IMG/VR virus record: IMGVR_UViG_3300008954_000015
Coordinates: 1 to 64,000 of that record
Length of the DNA stretch: 64,000 nt
Source of the DNA: a virus
Direction: 5' to 3' (one strand)
Positions 1 through 6,311 of this stretch are shown here, one piece after another. Below the pieces are notes generated by a model. The model was not told the origin of the DNA, searched no databases, and saw nothing but the letters and a program-made list of their open reading frames with translations. The position numbers and the translations under genes were made by a program. Within the stretch, counting starts at the first letter, position 1. Every line of letters begins with the position of its first letter.

Positions 1-10
1 TATTTAATGT

Positions 11-688
11 ATGGCAACTAAGATAAATCCAACAGCTATCGATTGGGACGAAATATCCACTGGGACTATTGCGTCAGGAAAGAATCTAGGCCTAGATTCT
101 AATGACAATGTTGTAAAGGCTTCTGTCTCCGGAGGCGGTGGAGGGTCGGACACTTTTGTGTTGCAATTTCAAGGATATCAGACAAGCACTCTTGGAGATT
201 ATTATTATTATAAAACGACCAGCGGATTTAACGGTAGCAGTTATCACACAACCGCAACTATAAGTGGTTTTCCAGTTTCCGGAAACTTTACTAATTATCA
301 TTTATATTATAGAGCCATTGCGGCCGTAATTCCAGTGGGAGCAAACTTAACAGGCTGGCAGATTACAGGACTTAAAGAGTCGGGAGGTAGCAATAACTCC
401 CTGTACGACAATAACGCCACTTTGCGTATTTGGAAGGCCGAAGCTCCGGGTACAGGAACGGGCGACGATGCAGACAGCGACAGCGATGTACCAACAGTAA
501 CATCTATAGCAGCAATAGATATAGATGTAAATTCAGATAAGATGTTTAATTTTAGTGGCACACTGTCTTCGGGAAACAGTTTTTCGGCGGGTGATGGTAT
601 ATTTATGACACTACAAAGAACCGATTCCGCTGCTTCTGTTTATTCTGATCATTATTGGGTTTTGACTCTTAAATTCGAGCCAACTTAA
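11..688 (+). CDS. Probable virion surface or tail-fibre-type protein
   Basis: A 225-residue protein with no family I recognise. It has a short N-terminal segment, a run of five glycines at residues 41-45 that looks like a flexible linker, then a Thr/Ser/Gly/Tyr-rich region with alternating hydrophobic residues typical of beta-sandwich virion proteins, and an acidic Asp/Ser patch near residues 150-160. No catalytic motif, signal peptide or membrane segment is visible. Its composition resembles the structural proteins at the far end of the window, so I infer it is the last gene of a virion module lying to the left. The ATG at 11 is close to the window edge, so an upstream in-frame start cannot be excluded. 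The promoter at 695 begins directly after its stop codon. Confidence 0.6.
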   Translation: MATKINPTAIDWDEISTGTIASGKNLGLDSNDNVVKASVSGGGGGSDTFVLQFQGYQTSTLGDYYYYKTTSGFNGSSYHTTATISGFPVSGNFTNYHLYYRAIAAVIPVGANLTGWQITGLKESGGSNNSLYDNNATLRIWKAEAPGTGTGDDADSDSDVPTVTSIAAIDIDVNSDKMFNFSGTLSSGNSFSAGDGIFMTLQRTDSAASVYSDHYWVLTLKFEPT

Positions 689-694
689 TAAAGC

Positions 695-723
695 TTGACA
701 TCAACGATCTCGCATGCTATACT
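695..723 (+). promoter_or_regulatory. Sigma70-type promoter (TTGACA-N17-TATACT)
   Basis: The -35 hexamer TTGACA at 695-700 is a perfect consensus match. It is followed by a 17-base spacer and TATACT at 718-723, one mismatch from TATAAT. It lies in the gap after the gene ending at 688 and about 30 bases before the ATG at 752, as expected for an early promoter read by host RNA polymerase. It probably drives the small gene at 752 and tilS. The match is exact by inspection; activity is inferred. Confidence 0.75.
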
Positions 724-751
724 ATTGATAGAGAAAATTAAGGGCAGAGAT

Positions 752-925
752 ATGAAAGAATATGTAATAACACTAATTAATACGGACGACAATACAACAA
801 AACTTTTAAAAGTTAAAAGATTAACATTTCCGGAAGCTGTGCAACAAGCTTATAAGAATAAGAATATTTTAGGATTTAACTGGATGATTAAATCGATTAT
901 GGAAATAGAGCCAACAAAGGATTAA
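752..925 (+). CDS. Small hypothetical protein (57 aa)
   Basis: A 57-residue protein of unknown function starting MKEYVITLIN, with mixed charge and no recognisable motif. The reading frame extends back to a TTG at 695, but that TTG is the -35 hexamer of a very good promoter, so translation cannot begin there on that transcript; the ATG at 752 is the sensible start. The upstream purine-rich AAGGGCAGAGA is only a weak ribosome-binding site. As the first gene after a strong host-type promoter it may be an early gene, for example a host-takeover protein, but nothing in the sequence shows the function. Confidence 0.6.
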   Translation: MKEYVITLINTDDNTTKLLKVKRLTFPEAVQQAYKNKNILGFNWMIKSIMEIEPTKD

Positions 926-952
926 GGACTAGAGTACGAGGAATGATAAAAA

Positions 953-1564
953 ATGATACGTATTATAGGAAAAATACCACAAAGAGTGACAGTAGCCTGT
1001 TCCGGAGGGATAGACTCTATGTCTGTAGTGAATTTTCTTTTAGATGGGAAAAGGAAAGTTCAATTAGCTTATTTTAATCACGACACACCACATTCCAAAG
1101 AAGCGGAAAAATTTGTAAGAGAATATGCAGCTAAAAAAAAGTTAATTTTAACAATTGGTCGAGTAAAAGGGAACAGAGGAAAGCGATCTTTAGAGGAGTT
1201 TTGGAGAGATGAAAGATATAAGTTTTTGACTAGTTTGGGTTCCTCATATGTTATAACTTGTCATCATTTGGACGATGTTGTCGAGACTTGGCTCTTTAAA
1301 TCTATCCATGGCAACCCGGGTTTAATTCCATACAAAAGAGAACCAAACATTTATCGACCTTTTTTAATGACCGAGAAAAGAGAATTTCTATCTTATGCGG
1401 ATAGAAAGAAGATAGAGTGGGTTGAAGATCCCTCAAATCGTATGACAAAAAATATCATGAGAAATCAGATTAGGCACAACATAGTGCCACAAGTTCTCAA
1501 GGTCAATCCCGGGATCAGAACAACAATTCGAAAAAAATTGATTGAAATATATCGTAATTTTTGA
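953..1564 (+). CDS. tilS: tRNA(Ile)-lysidine synthetase, minimal catalytic-domain form
   Basis: TilS uses ATP and lysine to convert C34 of tRNA-Ile2 (anticodon CAU) to lysidine, which switches the tRNA from Met/AUG to Ile/AUA. This 203-residue protein carries the family's diagnostic motifs: the N-type PP-loop SGGIDS at residues 17-22, HHLDDVVET at about 104-112 (HHLDDQAET in cellular enzymes), then RPFL, WVEDPSN and RNQIRH around 135-172. It ends about where the catalytic domain ends; cellular TilS proteins of 310-460 residues carry extra C-terminal tRNA-binding domains that are absent here. The start ATG at 953 follows GAGGAA. Three of the first four isoleucine codons are ATA. The gene ends 16 bases before a tRNA that fits the TilS substrate, so the pair very probably works together. 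Confidence 0.9.
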   Translation: MIRIIGKIPQRVTVACSGGIDSMSVVNFLLDGKRKVQLAYFNHDTPHSKEAEKFVREYAAKKKLILTIGRVKGNRGKRSLEEFWRDERYKFLTSLGSSYVITCHHLDDVVETWLFKSIHGNPGLIPYKREPNIYRPFLMTEKREFLSYADRKKIEWVEDPSNRMTKNIMRNQIRHNIVPQVLKVNPGIRTTIRKKLIEIYRNF

Positions 1565-1570
1565 TATTAT
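1542..1570 (+). promoter_or_regulatory. Candidate promoter for the tRNA
   Basis: TTGAAA at 1542-1547 and TATTAT at 1565-1570 are separated by 17 bases and lie just before the tRNA, whose first base is at 1580, about 10 bases past the -10 box. An overlapping TATAAT occurs at 1568-1573. The element sits inside the last codons of tilS. It is plausible as a private tRNA promoter, but such boxes are common in AT-rich DNA. Confidence 0.4.
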
Positions 1571-1579
1571 AATACTAAT

Positions 1580-1653
1580 GGGCCTCTAGCTCAATAGGTT
1601 AGAGCATCCGGCTCATAACCGGCAGGTTCACGGTTCAAGTCCGTGGAGGCCCA
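1580..1653 (+). tRNA. tRNA with CAU anticodon, best fit tRNA-Ile2 (lysidine-modified)
   Basis: A full 74-base cloverleaf: seven-pair acceptor stem GGGCCTC/GAGGCCC, D stem GCTC/GAGC, anticodon loop CTCATAA with CAU at 1614-1616, T stem CACGG/CCGTG with loop TTCAAGT, and A73. The encoded sequence lacks the 3' CCA. The G1-C72 pair argues against an initiator tRNA. Between elongator Met and Ile2, the acceptor stem has C4-G69 and C5-G68, the consecutive pairs known as E. coli TilS recognition elements, whereas elongator tRNA-Met of E. coli has U4-A69 and A5-U68. With tilS immediately upstream, tRNA-Ile2 reading AUA is the best call. One oddity is a T27-C43 mismatch at the top of the anticodon stem. 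Confidence 0.93.
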
Positions 1654-1678
1654 CTGAATACAAAAAAAGGAGAAAAAA

Positions 1679-2311
1679 TTGAAAGATAAGTTTTGGGGTT
1701 CGGAGGAAGAAACAGTACGACCAAACACTGTTCATGAAATGACAGCTGAGTCTTTAGGTCACGCCAGTCAGGACCAGAATGTTGTAGAGTTTGCAAATAA
1801 TAGAATATTTTTCTATTCTGCGGTTACAAGGCCAAAGATTTTGAAACTAAATAAAGGAATCTATAGTTTAAACGCAAATATGTTAACTAAAGCATCTTTA
1901 TTTGAATATGATGCACCAAATATTCAACTTCATATTAATAGTTATGGTGGTTCGGTTTTCGCAGGTCTCGCGGCTGTTGATTATATAAAAAATTCTAAAA
2001 TCCCCATTGAGACAACCATAGATGGCTGTGCAGCATCAGCTGCAACATTGATGTCTATAGTAGGTCATAATCGCAAAATGCAGAAAAATTCATGCATGTT
2101 GATTCATCAACTTTCAGGCCACATGTGGGGTAAATTTCAGGAAATGCAAGATGATATGGAAAATTCTGAAATGTTAATGAAGAAGATTATCTCTCTTTAT
2201 GAGGAGCATACTAAGATTCCTAAGAAAGAGATCAACAATCTTCTTAAGAGAGATATTTGGTGGGAAGCGGAAACTTGTTTGAAATATGGCTTAGTCGACG
2301 AGGTTATCTGA
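1679..2311 (+). CDS. ClpP-like serine protease (S14 family)
   Basis: A 210-residue ClpP-fold peptidase. The catalytic triad is readable: Ser120 in GCAASAAT, His143 in MLIHQ and Asp192 in KRDIWW, and the C-terminal YGLVDEV signature is also typical of ClpP. The glycine-rich NSYGGSVFAG strand before the nucleophile matches the substrate-binding motif. Length is close to bacterial ClpP (about 200). The N-terminal 40-50 residues are not ClpP-like. The start is TTG at 1679 with AAGGAG six bases upstream. Phages use ClpP-type enzymes as prohead maturation proteases, normally next to capsid genes; no capsid gene is visible here, so it could instead be a host-like protease that partners with a host ClpX/ClpA unfoldase. 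Confidence 0.85.
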   Translation: MKDKFWGSEEETVRPNTVHEMTAESLGHASQDQNVVEFANNRIFFYSAVTRPKILKLNKGIYSLNANMLTKASLFEYDAPNIQLHINSYGGSVFAGLAAVDYIKNSKIPIETTIDGCAASAATLMSIVGHNRKMQKNSCMLIHQLSGHMWGKFQEMQDDMENSEMLMKKIISLYEEHTKIPKKEINNLLKRDIWWEAETCLKYGLVDEVI

Positions 2312-2312
2312 C

Positions 2313-2615
2313 ATGCCGAGAAGAAAAAAAGAAAGAAGCTTAACAGTCGACGAATCGTGGGAAAAGTTATCTGTAATAGTAGAAAAATATCCATTAATGA
2401 ATTTTGCAAACCATAGAGCGTTTTTTAGAATCAAAGATAACGTTTTTAGGTTTACGGTAGATCTTATTTCCATGGATTTTTTGATTTCTTTGATGGAGTT
2501 AGAAGAAGTTAAGGATGTTTACTTTAATCCAGCACACCCTCCACCTGGAGGGTCTATAGATGCAATATCTTTAAGATATAAGATTTATATAGAATATCAC
2601 AAAATTAGGGACTAG
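2313..2615 (+). CDS. Hypothetical protein (100 aa)
   Basis: A 100-residue protein beginning with a basic MPRRKKER segment, followed by a mixed alpha/beta-looking domain with aromatic residues. No motif is recognised. The ATG follows the clpP-like stop codon by one base, suggesting co-transcription and coupled translation with the protease. Its 3' end overlaps the 3' end of the convergent minus-strand protease by 11 bases. A role as an adaptor or substrate of the neighbouring ClpP-like enzyme is conceivable from position only. Confidence 0.65.
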   Translation: MPRRKKERSLTVDESWEKLSVIVEKYPLMNFANHRAFFRIKDNVFRFTVDLISMDFLISLMELEEVKDVYFNPAHPPPGGSIDAISLRYKIYIEYHKIRD

Positions 2616-3384
2616 TCTGCAAAAGGAGGTAACCAGTAACTTCCATTGTAAACTCTTTTAATATATTGTGTCGAACGACCAGGGATATATGATCGCTCCT
2701 AGAAGACACAGCAAACAATATGCCGACTAGTTCAAAATTTTTGTTTAAAACTCCGGCACCACTGGCTCCCCCTTTTGCTGGTATTGTGGTTATTGAGGTC
2801 ACCTCATCAACAGCACCTGAATATATACCTTTAAATATGGGAACCATAGGTGGATGATAAACACCCCCAGGAGCCGCCATGGATATCAAGTCTTCACCTA
2901 TTGTTGGAGCATTCTTTGAAATTTTTACTTTTGGGCAAGATTTTTTAAACCCGGAAACCTTTAGGGCGCATAAGTCACCATTTTTTTGTTCAGGATTGGG
3001 GTGTGTGTGCAAAATAACTTCAGCTTTGTGCATTAATCCATCATAAAATTGAACAAAAACTTCTTGTTTTTGGGATTTTACAAGAATAGAGAGTTTTGCA
3101 TTTAATATTGATTCACAAACATGCCCTGCAGTTAATATAATTGTCTCAGTTATTTTTGGATTTTGAAGGTCTATTATTATTCCTGAGCCCATTGATCTCC
3201 AGTTGCCCCCCGGGCATTTTTTATTTTTTGGATCTTTACAATCAATTTTTATGGTGTGAAAAACCTTTACAAAGGCTTTGTTTGGTGTTCTAGTTATCGC
3301 CGTACTAGGGGCTATACAAGAAGCAGAAGTGAAGAGAAAACTTAGAAAAAATATTAAAAAAGCTATTTTGTTGTTTTTTAGCAT
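2605..3384 (-). CDS. Exported chymotrypsin/trypsin-like serine protease
   Basis: The only minus-strand gene in the window. From the ATG at 3384 it encodes 259 residues: an N-terminal signal sequence (basic MLKNNK, then the hydrophobic FLIFFLSFLF) ending in SASC with Cys23, a weak lipobox-like site; then a chymotrypsin-fold domain with His88 in TAGHVC, Asp137 in GDLCAL and Ser208 in GGASGAG. Several further cysteines suggest disulfides and an extracytoplasmic location. The frame extends 20 codons back to a TTG at 3444, but that extension would bury the signal peptide, so the internal ATG is preferred even though no good ribosome-binding site precedes either start. Its strand and content mark it as a moron-type accessory gene. 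It might act on host-envelope or competitor proteins; the substrate is unknown. Confidence 0.8.
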   Translation of the reverse strand: MLKNNKIAFLIFFLSFLFTSASCIAPSTAITRTPNKAFVKVFHTIKIDCKDPKNKKCPGGNWRSMGSGIIIDLQNPKITETIILTAGHVCESILNAKLSILVKSQKQEVFVQFYDGLMHKAEVILHTHPNPEQKNGDLCALKVSGFKKSCPKVKISKNAPTIGEDLISMAAPGGVYHPPMVPIFKGIYSGAVDEVTSITTIPAKGGASGAGVLNKNFELVGILFAVSSRSDHISLVVRHNILKEFTMEVTGYLLLQTSP

Positions 3385-3403
3385 ATATAATAAATATAGA
3401 TCT

Positions 3404-3431
3404 AAAGTATTTTTTTTAAAATTAGAAACAA
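3404..3431 (-). promoter_or_regulatory. Candidate promoter of the minus-strand protease
   Basis: On the minus strand TTGTTT (3426-3431) and TACTTT (3404-3409) are separated by 16 bases, about 20 bases before the ATG at 3384. The region is very AT-rich, so this is a weak prediction. If it is real, the protease is transcribed independently of the surrounding plus-strand genes. Confidence 0.3.
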
Positions 3432-3447
3432 GGAGAATCTTCAAAAT

Positions 3448-3624
3448 ATGTTATTCGAGTTTATTTATATCTTTTTGCTAACTGGCCTCTTAGAATTTTC
3501 AATGGATCCAAATTTTTATTTCTATTCTGTAAAATCGGTTTCACCACAGACCCAGAAGACCCAGATATTCAAATATCAAAAAACCCCCACGATCTGGCAA
3601 AAATACGAAAATTGTGATAATTAG
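3448..3624 (+). CDS. Candidate small membrane protein (58 aa)
   Basis: A short open frame of 58 codons in the otherwise empty gap between the minus-strand protease and phoH. It starts MLFEFIYIFLLTGLLEF, one hydrophobic segment long enough to cross or insert in a membrane, followed by a polar, Lys/Gln/Thr-rich tail ending in TAG at 3622. AAGGAG lies 12 bases before the ATG, slightly far but usable. No homologue is recognised. It could be a small envelope-acting protein, or a chance frame in AT-rich DNA. Confidence 0.4.
   Translation: MLFEFIYIFLLTGLLEFSMDPNFYFYSVKSVSPQTQKTQIFKYQKTPTIWQKYENCDN
3462..3469 (-). promoter_or_regulatory. TATAAATA element on the minus strand
   Basis: An exact T4 late-promoter octamer (TATAAATA read on the minus strand) lies 78 bases before the ATG of the minus-strand protease, pointing toward it. 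The phage carries a gp55-like late sigma factor at 22957, so a late promoter here is plausible. By composition alone this octamer should occur several times in the window, so the call is tentative. Confidence 0.25.
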
Positions 3625-3641
3625 TATGTTATTATAAAACT

Positions 3642-3646
3642 AAGGA
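3642..3646 (+). promoter_or_regulatory. Ribosome-binding site deciding the TTG start of phoH
   Basis: AAGGA at 3642-3646 sits seven bases before the TTG at 3654. There is no nearby in-frame ATG, and the PIN-domain strand KKIYVLDTS begins directly after the TTG, so this site fixes the start. Confidence 0.65.
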
Positions 3647-3653
3647 TACCAAC

Positions 3654-4976
3654 TTGGCAAAGAAAATATATGTATTAGACACGAGTGTCTATCTCACAAA
3701 TGCGGAATGTTTAGAATCTTTCTCAAACAATGATATTATTATCCCACTCAGAGTTTTAGATGAAATAGACAAGCACAAAAAAAGACAAGACACAGTGGGC
3801 GCACACTCCAGAAACATAATTAGGAAACTAGACGCTCTCAGGGCGAAAGGAAACCTGTTTACGGGTGTGCGAATTGCTCCAAAAAAAGGAATTTTAAAAA
3901 TAAGAGGATACGATCCGTTTGCATTGCCAGACGATTTAGACCTAGAGGATTCCGATAATCAAATTATTGCAACGGCCCTGTCTGTACAGGCTGAACTTTC
4001 AAATAAAAATAGAAAAGTTATTGTAGTTTCTCGAGATATAAACATGAGGGTTAAATGTGATGCTCTCAAATTATTAACAGAGGATTATAATGTAGAGCAA
4101 GTAGTGGCACAGGCAGACGGGCTATATAAAGGAATAACTGAATACCTAGTGGATGACCAATTGATAGAACAAGCGTACGCGGGAGATAAGCCAATCTATT
4201 TCGAAAGAAGCGAGATAGAACTGAATCCAAATCAGTTTATTATGCTTATTTCGAACTCTAACGAGAAAAAGACAGCTCTTGTTAAATTTACGTCATATGG
4301 CATGCCAGTAAGGGTTATGAAAAGTCCCAAAAAAGATATATGGGGTCTAAAGCCGCGAAACAAAGAGCAGATGTTTGCGTTAGACATCCTGTTAGATAAA
4401 AATATACCACTAGTTTCTTTGGTGGGAAAAGCAGGCTCAGGAAAGACTCTTTTAGCTCTCGCCGCAGGATTGGAGCAAACTTTCGGACACGACCCGGTAT
4501 ATAAAAAAATAGTGGTTACAAAACCAGTCGAGCCAGTAGGGAAAGACATAGGCTTTCTTCCGGGGTCCATGGAAGAAAAAATGATGCCATGGCTAGCTCC
4601 AATACAAGATAACTTGCAATTTTTAATGGGAAACGACAAAACTACGCTAGATATGTATATAGAGGATGGAAAAATTGAAGTAGAAGCCATGACTTATATA
4701 CGTGGTCGCTCTATATCCAATGCATTTATTGTTATTGATGAGGCCCAGAACATGACCCGTCACGAAATTAAAACTGTTTTGACTCGAGTCGGAGAAGGTA
4801 CAAAAATAATCTTAACAGGAGATATAGAACAGATTGACAATGTTTATATAGATGCAACAAATAATGGATTAACATATGTTGTTGAAAAATTGAAAAATGA
4901 AGAAATTAGCGGCCACATGACACTAATAAAGGGCGAAAGATCAAGGGTTGCAACAATAGCTGCACACAAGCTTTAA
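3654..4976 (+). CDS. phoH: PIN-PhoH ATPase (PhoH2-type)
   Basis: A 440-residue two-domain protein. Residues 1 to about 145 form a PIN nuclease domain with acidic positions in the usual order (Asp9 in VLDTS, Glu37 in VLDEIDKHK, then the Asp of SDNQIIATAL and of SRDINMR). Residues from about 230 form a PhoH ATPase with Walker A GKAGSGKT near 258-265 and Walker B VIDEAQN near 361. Fused PIN-PhoH proteins (PhoH2 or YlaK type) are reported as RNA helicase/ribonucleases, whereas many marine phages carry only the PhoH half. It uses a TTG start with AAGGA upstream. It heads a run of plus-strand genes (4988, 5247, 5921). A role in RNA turnover during infection is inferred. Confidence 0.9.
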   Translation: MAKKIYVLDTSVYLTNAECLESFSNNDIIIPLRVLDEIDKHKKRQDTVGAHSRNIIRKLDALRAKGNLFTGVRIAPKKGILKIRGYDPFALPDDLDLEDSDNQIIATALSVQAELSNKNRKVIVVSRDINMRVKCDALKLLTEDYNVEQVVAQADGLYKGITEYLVDDQLIEQAYAGDKPIYFERSEIELNPNQFIMLISNSNEKKTALVKFTSYGMPVRVMKSPKKDIWGLKPRNKEQMFALDILLDKNIPLVSLVGKAGSGKTLLALAAGLEQTFGHDPVYKKIVVTKPVEPVGKDIGFLPGSMEEKMMPWLAPIQDNLQFLMGNDKTTLDMYIEDGKIEVEAMTYIRGRSISNAFIVIDEAQNMTRHEIKTVLTRVGEGTKIILTGDIEQIDNVYIDATNNGLTYVVEKLKNEEISGHMTLIKGERSRVATIAAHKL

Positions 4977-4987
4977 AAGGATATATA

Positions 4988-5257
4988 ATGAAAGTAGAAT
5001 ATAGAAAAACTCAATATGACAACACTCCTTCCATGTCGCAAGAAGTAGAGGAAGACACAAAACTTAAAGAAATAATAGTACAATATGTGGGAAGCAAGAT
5101 AAACCCAAAAGAAGAAAAAGTTACAGTTGAAAATATAGTAGATATATTTGCAGATGAGTTTCCTGAGTTTGTTTTGGCCCTAGCGGAAGAAAACTGGATA
5201 AGAGGGTACAACCAAGGAGTCGCTGATAAAATTGTGATGCAAAAAGATGACAACTAG
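4988..5257 (+). CDS. Hypothetical protein (89 aa)
   Basis: An 89-residue acidic protein. The second half (VTVENIVDIFADEFPEFVLA, then ENWIRGYNQGVAD) looks like two or three helices with a conserved-looking aromatic patch. I do not assign a family. It begins 12 bases after phoH and overlaps the next gene by 11 bases, so the three genes are probably expressed together. The start ATG at 4988 is preceded by AAAAGGATATATA, with AAGG at a workable distance. Confidence 0.75.
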   Translation: MKVEYRKTQYDNTPSMSQEVEEDTKLKEIIVQYVGSKINPKEEKVTVENIVDIFADEFPEFVLALAEENWIRGYNQGVADKIVMQKDDN

Positions 5258-5918
5258 GGGGTACATCAAAAATTCCAAACCACTTCAATTTAGAGTCAAA
5301 GGCGTCAAGGTTATACAAACTGGAAAATTTACTGGCAACTTTTCACCGAAAGAGAGCATAGAGCAGGCATTAGAGAGTATACCGCAACACTTGCTTGGGA
5401 ATCTTGACTCAATATATATTGGTGATTATGAATTTCTGAAAGCGAGAGAGATAAACGCAGCCTACAAGGACGCGGCAATATTTGTCTCTAACGAACAAGA
5501 TAACAATCAAGATCTGGCAGATGATATTGTTCATGAGGTGGCCCACTCGATAGAAGAAACCCACCAAGAGCTAATATATTCAGACAAAAGTATTGAACGG
5601 GAATTTTTAAACAAAAGAAGAGAACTGTATTCTATCTTAGCAACAGAGGGGTATAAAGCAGAACTAATAAGATTTATAAACCCAGAGTATGATTCTGAGT
5701 TTGATCAGTTTTTGTACAAAGAGGTGGGATATTCGGCATTATCAATGCTAAGCGTTAACTTGTTTTATTCTCCTTATGGGGCCACATCATTGAGGGAATA
5801 TTTTGCAAATGGTTTTGAGGCACTCTTCCATCACAGGGATGTTGAAAGAATCCGCGCCATTAGTCCGAATTTATTTGACAAGCTGACAAAATTAGTGTAT
5901 TCTAATAGAGAGGAATAG
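5247..5918 (+). CDS. HExxH zinc metalloprotease-like protein
   Basis: A 223-residue protein with a zincin signature: DIVHEVAHSIEE around residues 93-104 contains HEVAH (two His zinc ligands and the catalytic Glu). About 85 residues later SLREYFANGFEALF (near 183-196) provides Glu residues that could be the third ligand, in the style of gluzincins and anthrax-lethal-factor-like domains, where a related E-F/Y-F-A-x-x-F motif is common. No signal peptide is visible, so it would act in the infected cell or be packaged. It overlaps the previous gene by 11 bases and starts ATGACAACT at 5247. Substrate unknown; candidates are host proteins or phage precursors. Confidence 0.75.
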   Translation: MTTRGYIKNSKPLQFRVKGVKVIQTGKFTGNFSPKESIEQALESIPQHLLGNLDSIYIGDYEFLKAREINAAYKDAAIFVSNEQDNNQDLADDIVHEVAHSIEETHQELIYSDKSIEREFLNKRRELYSILATEGYKAELIRFINPEYDSEFDQFLYKEVGYSALSMLSVNLFYSPYGATSLREYFANGFEALFHHRDVERIRAISPNLFDKLTKLVYSNREE

Positions 5919-5920
5919 AA

Positions 5921-6292
5921 ATGAAGTATAAAATTGCCGAAGAGCCTGAATTGGTAAAAATAAAGGTAGAAATGCCGCAACGTCAGGCAGCTTCGCAAAA
6001 AAAACAATATTGTGATGTAGATGTTTGTTTGTTTCTTTTGAGAGAAGAGGGCATTGAAATAGAATCTATTTTACATGGCCACAATCTTGTTGTCTCCAAC
6101 ACAGAGATAGACTCTAGGCCATTTTCTGGAGAGTGGGTTTTTAGAAAAAAGAACTCTAGAAATTCATCCATAGCCCCACGCGAGGAAGAGGTTGTCAAAA
6201 AAGCACCTTTCCGCTCACGCATTAAGAAGGTGGCATCCAAGCCCAAGCCCACAACAACAAGATCAAGAAAAAAGACAACAAAACAACAATAA
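5921..6292 (+). CDS. Hypothetical protein with a basic tail (123 aa)
   Basis: A 123-residue protein. Residues 20-75 look like a small folded domain (KKQYCDVDVCLFLLREEGIE and onward). The C-terminal third is Lys/Arg/Thr-rich with repeated SRIKK, KPKP and RSRKK patches, typical of an unstructured nucleic-acid-binding tail. No family recognised. It starts two bases after the metalloprotease stop and is followed by a 19-base gap before the nuclease gene, so it probably belongs to the same transcript. DNA or RNA binding is an inference from charge only. Confidence 0.7.
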   Translation: MKYKIAEEPELVKIKVEMPQRQAASQKKQYCDVDVCLFLLREEGIEIESILHGHNLVVSNTEIDSRPFSGEWVFRKKNSRNSSIAPREEEVVKKAPFRSRIKKVASKPKPTTTRSRKKTTKQQ

Positions 6293-6311
6293 ATAATACG
6301 AAAGAGAAAAA

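Noticed and set aside
695-751. TTG start at 695 giving a 76-residue version of the small protein
   Set aside because: This TTG is the -35 box of a near-consensus promoter, so the transcript would begin downstream of it. The ATG at 752 is used instead.
1580-1653. Reading the CAU tRNA as a plain elongator or initiator tRNA-Met
   Set aside because: The G1-C72 pair excludes an initiator. C4-G69, C5-G68 and the adjacent tilS make Ile2 the better explanation, though an isotype search should confirm it.
2621-2630. Near-perfect ribosome-binding sequence AAAAGGAGGT on the plus strand
   Set aside because: No start codon with an open frame follows at a useful distance; it lies in the 3' coding end of the minus-strand protease and is explained by its Leu and Gln codons.
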